Shown here: piece after piece, positions 58,741-64,000 of the stretch
Layout: each line of letters starts with the position of its first letter
Position numbering within the stretch: position 1 is the stretch's first letter
Source: Xenorhabdus stockiae
GTDB taxonomy: Bacteria > Pseudomonadota > Gammaproteobacteria > Enterobacterales > Enterobacteriaceae
Assembly: GCF_002632825.1 (NCBI RefSeq)
Contig: NZ_NJAJ01000005.1
Coordinates: forward strand, 1 to 64,000
Length of the DNA: 64,000 bases
Direction of reading: 5' to 3'
Notes under the pieces: generated by a model
Database searches by the model: none
What the model was told of the DNA's origin: nothing
Seen by the model: only the letters and a program-made list of their open reading frames with translations
Program-made: the position numbers and the translations under genes

Positions 58741-60366
58741 TTAATGTTTTTTAATGATATACATAGTATGGCTATACGCCACATCTTCAGGATTGGTGAT
58801 CGGGTATCCTTTTAACCATTTTTTGATTAACCGACCATTAGTGTACTGATAAATAGGAACAATCGGAGCCTGTTCTTCAATCATTTTTTCAGCCTGATTA
58901 TAATCCCTGTTTCTGGCGGCATCGTCTGTTTCCAGACTAGCCTCTTTTAACAAAGCGTCATAAGCTGGGTTATGAAATTTGGCCAAATTTCCGCTATGTG
59001 TTGATGTCAAAAGTGATAAGAAACTTGATGGCTCATTATAATCTCCGGTCCATGATGCCCGGACTACATCAAAATTACCGGTATTCCGGTTATCAACGTA
59101 AGTTTTCCATTCCTGATTGACTAACTTCACCTCAACGCCCAGTTTTTTCTTCCACTCTGAACTGACTGCAATGGCAATACGTTGATTATTCTCTAAATTG
59201 TTATAGAGCAAAGAAAGTTTTAGTGGATTATCAGGGCCATAACCTGCTTCTTTCAGCAGTAATCTTGCTCTTCTATCTCTTTCCTGCTGAGTTATAATCT
59301 GTTGCTGACTTTTTTCTGGATGAAAACCAGCCGTAACGTCAGGTGTAAAATGCCATGCAGGTTTTTCGCCTGTGCCTAATATCTTTTCTGCAACCAGATT
59401 CTTATTGATGGTCATGGCAAGCGCCTGCCGGACACGGATATCATTAGTCGGTGCACGCTGAGTATTAAATGCGTAGTAATACGTTCCCAATTGATCCGGA
59501 GTGAACACCTCTCCCGGAATATCATGCAGTAACTTGTGGTACATATTCTTAGGGAAAGATTCAGTAATATCCAAATCCCCTGCCAGATAGCGGTTAACCG
59601 CATGAGATTCCTGATTGATTGGTACAAACGTCACTTTTTTCAGTACTGTTTTCTTGTGATCCCAGTAATAAGGGTTAGGCGACAGAACAATTTTTTCATT
59701 TACTACACGCCCCGTCAGCATGAAAGCGCCGTTACCCACCAAATGGCCTACCTTGGTCCAATCATTACCGTATTTTTCAACGTTCTGTTTATTCACCGGA
59801 TAAAGGCTAAAGTGAGTAGTCATATTAGGGAAATAAGGCACTGGGCGATCCAGCGTAACTTTTACTGTATAAGCATCAAGAGCCTCAACACCTAATTTTT
59901 CCGGGGGTAATTTACCATCTATAATTTTTTGGGCATTCTGAATTCCTGCCAGAGCAGCAAACCAAGAAAATGAAGAAGCATTTTTAGGATTAACCAGCCT
60001 CTGCCAGCTATATACAAAATCAGAGGCGGTGACTTTGTCACCATTAGACCAGCGGGCATCCTGTCGTAGCGTAAATATCCATGTTTTGTTATCTGTCGTC
60101 TTCCAGTTAATCGCAACTCCCGGAACGGGCTTACCATCGGCATCCTGATTAACGAGACCTTCCAGTAAATCACGCAACACCTGCGCTTCTATTAAGCCGA
60201 AGGATTTAATCGGGTCAAGTGATGCTGGTTCATCTTTCAAATGGCGAACCAGCTCCTGATGAGGGTCTAACTGAGTTCCTACAGGAACATCAGCAGCATA
60301 AACAGAAAGAGGTAAGGAAAGCCCTGTCATCAGTAATACAGAAGGGAACAAGGTAAAATTGTGCAT
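58741..60366 (-). CDS. mppA: periplasmic murein tripeptide-binding protein MppA
   Basis: The product is 541 aa with a signal peptide ending 'SVYA-ADVPVG' (about residue 24). It is an OppA-family protein whose C-terminus 'KGYPITNPEDVAYSHTMYI' matches MppA rather than OppA. In E. coli, MppA binds the murein tripeptide for uptake by OppBCDF and lies near tpx, as here. It is the third OppA-type protein in the window. Confidence 0.9.
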   Translation of the reverse strand: MHNFTLFPSVLLMTGLSLPLSVYAADVPVGTQLDPHQELVRHLKDEPASLDPIKSFGLIEAQVLRDLLEGLVNQDADGKPVPGVAINWKTTDNKTWIFTLRQDARWSNGDKVTASDFVYSWQRLVNPKNASSFSWFAALAGIQNAQKIIDGKLPPEKLGVEALDAYTVKVTLDRPVPYFPNMTTHFSLYPVNKQNVEKYGNDWTKVGHLVGNGAFMLTGRVVNEKIVLSPNPYYWDHKKTVLKKVTFVPINQESHAVNRYLAGDLDITESFPKNMYHKLLHDIPGEVFTPDQLGTYYYAFNTQRAPTNDIRVRQALAMTINKNLVAEKILGTGEKPAWHFTPDVTAGFHPEKSQQQIITQQERDRRARLLLKEAGYGPDNPLKLSLLYNNLENNQRIAIAVSSEWKKKLGVEVKLVNQEWKTYVDNRNTGNFDVVRASWTGDYNEPSSFLSLLTSTHSGNLAKFHNPAYDALLKEASLETDDAARNRDYNQAEKMIEEQAPIVPIYQYTNGRLIKKWLKGYPITNPEDVAYSHTMYIIKKH

Positions 60367-60531
60367 AAATATTTACTCTTTTGGTCTAATAATTATCCTA
60401 AAATAAATTATAAGACACTGTTAATTAAACAATAGATGAGTATTTATAAATATTACAGCTATTTTTGTGGGCAAGATCGCACTATTCCATTACACTGGCA
60501 CCGCAGTTTACTTATATAGAGGGATAAAACC

Positions 60532-61035
60532 ATGACACAAACCGTCAAGTTCCAAGGTAGCGATATCACCGTAGCTGGGCATTTTCCACAAGCTGGTGAA
60601 ACAGCAAAAGAATTTACGCTGGTAGCTAAAGATCTTACTGACGTGGCACTGAGCCAATATGTAGGGAAACGTAAGGTACTCAATATATTCCCAAGCATTG
60701 ACACCGGCGTTTGTGCAACTTCTGTACGTAAATTCAACCAACATGCCGGTGAACTGAACAATACTGTCGTACTTTGCATTTCAGCAGACCTGCCTTTTGC
60801 ACAATCCCGTTTTTGTGGCTCTGAAGGCCTTTCGAATGTTGTCACTCTATCAACACTGCGTGGTGGTGAGTTTCAGGAAAATTACGGTGTAGCCATTAGC
60901 CAGGGTCCATTAGGTGGATTGACTGCACGTGCTGTCATTGTTCTGGATGAAAACAATAATGTTATTTATAGCCAGCTCGTAGATGAAATTACTAACGAGC
61001 CTGATTATGACAGCGCATTAGCAGCACTGAAATAA
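60532..61035 (+). CDS. tpx: thiol peroxidase
   Basis: The product is 167 aa. The peroxidatic Cys61 ('[13 protein letters not shown]') and resolving Cys95 ('SRFCGSEGL') are at the E. coli positions. It is a thioredoxin-dependent periredoxin that prefers lipid hydroperoxides. GAGGGA precedes the ATG. It is divergent from mppA. Confidence 0.98.
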   Translation: MTQTVKFQGSDITVAGHFPQAGETAKEFTLVAKDLTDVALSQYVGKRKVLNIFPSIDTGVCATSVRKFNQHAGELNNTVVLCISADLPFAQSRFCGSEGLSNVVTLSTLRGGEFQENYGVAISQGPLGGLTARAVIVLDENNNVIYSQLVDEITNEPDYDSALAALK

Positions 61036-61053
61036 TTCGTTATAAAGAACCTC

Positions 61054-61098
61054 TGGCGGTAATTATTATGTTGTTACCGCCAATTTTATCTTTTTTTC
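61054..61098 (+). terminator. tpx terminator
   Basis: The stem TGGCGGTAA/TTACCGCCA is followed by ATTTTATCTTTTTTT, about 20 bp after the tpx stop. Confidence 0.88.
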
Positions 61099-61707
61099 CC
61101 CACCACTTCTCCTCTCTATTCTTATTTTAAAACATCTTAAATATAACCTAAACAGATAATAGCAGCCTATTCACTCATTGCCCTCGCCGCCCTCAATTTT
61201 ATCACTTTGTTAACTTTATCTTTTTATTTATTAGATATAACACATTAATTTAAACGATAAATTAATTATTTAAACGATAAATGAATTATCAGTAATTTTT
61301 CTTTTTAAGGTTATCTTAAATATAGATACATTATCCTAATTTAATTAACCATGTTTTATGATATTAGAAAAAAGTTTACCCGACATAATTCATTAATTTA
61401 ATATAATTACTTATAATCTCCTATCTAACTAATCTAAAATTATTTTATACAATAAAAACAAAGTAATACATTGGGTTATTTCTTTTTATAAAGACAAAAT
61501 ATAAACACAAGTTATATATTCCTTAAATAAAACATTCTCTGGTGATTACACATTCTGACTATTGTGCTTAACTCAATATCAGAAACCAACAGCTACATAT
61601 TTATTATATATCCGAAATGCCTTATAACAGTAAGTTCCACCAGCTATCATATATTCCCGCATCCAGCCGGAATAGGCGGTAGCTTTGCATAAAAGCGAGT
61701 CCATATT
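61099..61707. other. AT-rich spacer before the second vgrG
   Basis: No gene is supported. This is among the most AT-rich stretches of the window and marks a change from backbone to accessory DNA. It contains the 20-bp-period repeat at 61249-61282 and should hold the vgrG promoter. Confidence 0.55.
61249..61282. repeat. two 14-bp direct repeats 20 bp apart
   Basis: TTTAAACGATAAAT occurs exactly at 61249-61262 and 61269-61282. The 20-bp period is about two helical turns, as expected if a regulator binds twice on one DNA face. Confidence 0.6.
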
Positions 61708-63876
61708 ATGGAAAGACAGTTTATCGCACATACTTCATCCGGCGAAGAGTTATACTTTAAATCACTTAAAGGAATAGAAAGATTATCGGAACCTTATGAA
61801 TTTGAGGTCGAATTACTGAGTAAAAATAGATTATCTGATCCTATATCGCTTCATAATACTGTACTTACCGTAGAAATAAAAACCCCGTCAAAACAAACAA
61901 GATATTTAAGTGGCTATATAGAAAAAATCTCTTATTCGCCATTTTATAAATATGATGACAGGCTTTATTTATATACTGCTACAGTAAGGCCTAAGCTTTC
62001 GGAACTAAAAAAGAAATCCGGTTATAGCATCTGGCAGGAAAAAACCGTACCTGAGATTGTCACTACAGTATTACAGGGTGCCAATGTTAATTTTGAGGAT
62101 AATCTCATAGAAAACTATCGCCCATGGGAATATTGCGTTAAATATAACGAAACTGATTTCGATTTTATTCATCGTCTAATGGCGCATGAAGGTATTTATT
62201 ATTACTTTAAACATGAGAATGGCAACCACACTATGGTATTAGTCGATATGCCCCAAATGCATTATCCAATGCCGGGGTATGATACGATTAAATATTTCAG
62301 TGTCGGTAGCATCTTCAGGAAATTGGACCAAGAATATATCTATACTTGGAATATTAGCAGTTCGACTATCCCCAACAGTTTCAGTACTGATGACTACGAT
62401 TTTCGTAAGCCCCGGGCTAAATTACAGTCTCTCACTCAAACATCGCTCAGTTCTGTTGATAGTACAGAGATATTTATGTGGCCGGGACGCTTTATAAAAG
62501 GTGATCAGGGGCAGTTTTATGTCCGTATACTTCAACAGGCTTCAGAAGCACAAAGTGAGCTGATTAATGGAACAGGCAATGTACTGGGAATGGCTCCGGG
62601 CCACACTTTCACACTCTCTCTGCCTAATAGTATCAAAGGGGATGATTACAATGATTATCTGATTACCGGAGCACAATATTCATTTTATGAATCCGATTAT
62701 GGCTCAGTCTTTGAGTGTGATAGTGATGACGATGATAGTGATGATGATAAGCCTGACAAAAATATTGTTCAGTTTGAAGCTATCCCCTCCAATGTCCATT
62801 GGAAACCACAAGCCATCACGCTTTGGCCAAAAGCAACCGGTGTTGAAACTGCGGTCGTAACAGGTCCTAAAAATAAACCGATATGGACTGATAAGTATGG
62901 CCGGATAAAAGTGAAATTCCGTTGGGATAAAACAGATAAAAAAGACGATACCAGTTCCTGCTGGATACGTGTGGCAACGCGTTGGGCTGGCTGGCGATAC
63001 GGCAGTATCAACGTTCCCCGTGTGGGAGAAGAAGTTGTTATCAGTTTTGTCAATGGCGACCCGGATAAACCTTTTGTTATCGGTAGTACTTATAACAATG
63101 AAAATATGCCGCCGTGGGAACTTCCCAAACATGAAACTCGCAGTGGTGTGATGTCAAATACCAAAAATGGTAAGCATGATCAGGCTAACTATCTTTTTAT
63201 GGATGATGAACCGGATAAAGAGTTATTTGATCTGCACGCAGAGCGGGATATGAATATCTCCGTTGAAAAAGATAAGACAGTCAAAATTGATGGGAAGCGT
63301 ACTACGGAAATTAAAAAAGAACAAACAGATACGGTGACAGGTAAAGCGAATTTCACCTACAAAGATAATCGGGATACGACTGTCAACGGCAAAGATACCT
63401 TAACGATTGATAAAGGGCAGCAACGAACCATTAAAAAAGGGCGAAACACCGAAATCGATGGTGGAGATACCTACAAACTCACAGGCAATTTAACTGCCAA
63501 AATTGATGGAAACTGGACTCAAAATATTACCGGAACAACGCTAATCAACAGCCCTAACCCCATTACAATCAAGAGTGATACTAATGTTATCGTGGATTGC
63601 CCAACGTCTATATTTTCTGCCAATATCGGCAACATAAGTGCCACCGGATTTAGTATTTCTGCCACGGGTTTTCATGCGTCCACCACTCACACTAGTGTTT
63701 CAGCCAATGAGCTTGTTACATCCGTCACAGGAATTTCCGTCGGTGTTACTGTCATCAATCTAAGTAAAACAGGAGTAAATATTACAAAAAATGATGTCAA
63801 AGTAGCCGCAAACGCACTTGCTGTTGCACAATCAAACATCCGACTCATTGCTTCCTCCCTACATTTATTTGTCTAA
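61708..63876 (+). CDS. vgrG: orphan T6SS spike protein VgrG
   Basis: The product is 722 aa. The gp27-like base covers about 1-370 ('FKSLKGIERLSEPYEFEVEL', 'YCVKYNETDFDFIHRLMAHE'). The gp5/OB part lies at about 385-470 ('GRIKVKFRWD', 'WAGWRYGSINVPRVGEEV', 'FVNGDPDKPFVIGSTYN'), followed by a repetitive beta-helix-like C-terminus. An unusual acidic run (DSDDDDSDDD) lies near 336-347, just before the OB fold. No toxin domain is fused. It is unlike the VgrG at 5537, follows tpx far from the main T6SS genes, and is followed by a DUF2169 gene, so it is a separate effector-delivery island. Confidence 0.95.
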   Translation: MERQFIAHTSSGEELYFKSLKGIERLSEPYEFEVELLSKNRLSDPISLHNTVLTVEIKTPSKQTRYLSGYIEKISYSPFYKYDDRLYLYTATVRPKLSELKKKSGYSIWQEKTVPEIVTTVLQGANVNFEDNLIENYRPWEYCVKYNETDFDFIHRLMAHEGIYYYFKHENGNHTMVLVDMPQMHYPMPGYDTIKYFSVGSIFRKLDQEYIYTWNISSSTIPNSFSTDDYDFRKPRAKLQSLTQTSLSSVDSTEIFMWPGRFIKGDQGQFYVRILQQASEAQSELINGTGNVLGMAPGHTFTLSLPNSIKGDDYNDYLITGAQYSFYESDYGSVFECDSDDDDSDDDKPDKNIVQFEAIPSNVHWKPQAITLWPKATGVETAVVTGPKNKPIWTDKYGRIKVKFRWDKTDKKDDTSSCWIRVATRWAGWRYGSINVPRVGEEVVISFVNGDPDKPFVIGSTYNNENMPPWELPKHETRSGVMSNTKNGKHDQANYLFMDDEPDKELFDLHAERDMNISVEKDKTVKIDGKRTTEIKKEQTDTVTGKANFTYKDNRDTTVNGKDTLTIDKGQQRTIKKGRNTEIDGGDTYKLTGNLTAKIDGNWTQNITGTTLINSPNPITIKSDTNVIVDCPTSIFSANIGNISATGFSISATGFHASTTHTSVSANELVTSVTGISVGVTVINLSKTGVNITKNDVKVAANALAVAQSNIRLIASSLHLFV

Positions 63877-63899
63877 TAATTTAACAGTTCAATATTTCA

Positions 63900-64000
63900 A
63901 TGAAAATCATCAAACCACTACGCTTAAGTCTGCTTTATCGGCCTTATCGCTGGATGCAGAAAAATCATCTCGGCGTCACTGTGATGGCTCTGACTGATAT
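63900..64000 (+). CDS. DUF2169-family T6SS accessory protein (5' part only)
   Basis: Only the first 33 codons are in the window. The visible sequence ('MKIIKPLRLSLLYRPYRW', then 'HLGVTVMALTD') is the typical start of DUF2169 proteins, which act as adaptors for PAAR-linked effectors in other bacteria. It begins 23 bp after the vgrG stop. The family call rests on a short stretch but the match to the expected opening is good. Confidence 0.72.
   Translation, partial: MKIIKPLRLSLLYRPYRWMQKNHLGVTVMALTD

Overview
The window looks like chromosome of an AT-rich gamma-proteobacterium of the Morganellaceae, most likely Photorhabdus (Xenorhabdus is the main alternative). I base this on three things: protein sequences close to but clearly diverged from E. 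coli, ERIC-type intergenic repeats, and a housekeeping backbone with E. coli-like gene neighbourhoods (opp-adhE-tdk-hns-galU, ychJ-purU-tRNA-Tyr, ansA-pncA, yeaC-msrB-gapA-yeaD, dadAX, fadR-nhaB-dsbB, ttcA-zntB, mppA-tpx). The genus call is from memory of such genomes; no search was run.

Region 1 (1-18 kb, all minus strand) is part of a type VI secretion system. In transcription order it holds tssB, tssC, hcp, tssK, tssL, an OmpA-domain inner-membrane protein, clpV/tssH, vgrG/tssI, a DUF4123 adaptor, a large effector with a VasX-like N-terminus and a hydrophobic C-terminus, a small membrane protein that is probably its immunity protein (DUF6708 type), and a second, decayed copy of that membrane protein running off the left edge. 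tssA, E, F, G, J and M are not in the window.

Region 2 (18.7-26.1 kb, minus) is the oligopeptide permease operon with two tandem OppA-type binding proteins ahead of oppBCDF. A long AT-rich divergent spacer with a 25-bp perfect palindrome resembling a Fur box separates it from adhE.

Region 3 (27-37 kb) holds adhE, tdk, hns and then a galU-ugd-epimerase operon for UDP-glucose, UDP-glucuronate and probably UDP-galacturonate. These are followed by ychJ, purU and a tRNA-Tyr gene with a stable-RNA promoter. Fragments of the tRNA 3' half are repeated downstream of the tRNA, as in the tyrT/rtT region of E. coli.

Region 4 (37.5-61 kb) is mostly housekeeping: a LysR-type regulator, xthA, topB, ydjA, sppA, ansA-pncA, yeaC, msrB, gapA, yeaD, dadA-dadX, fadR, nhaB, dsbB, ttcA, mppA-zntB and tpx. 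Three ERIC-like elements lie between these genes. Several genes have misleading longer open frames; starts were moved to the ATG supported by a Shine-Dalgarno site and by family length.

Region 5 (61.7-64 kb, plus) is a second T6SS island: an orphan vgrG followed at once by the start of a DUF2169 gene, cut by the right edge. The two VgrG proteins come with different adaptor families (DUF4123 and DUF2169), so they probably carry different effectors on one secretion machine.
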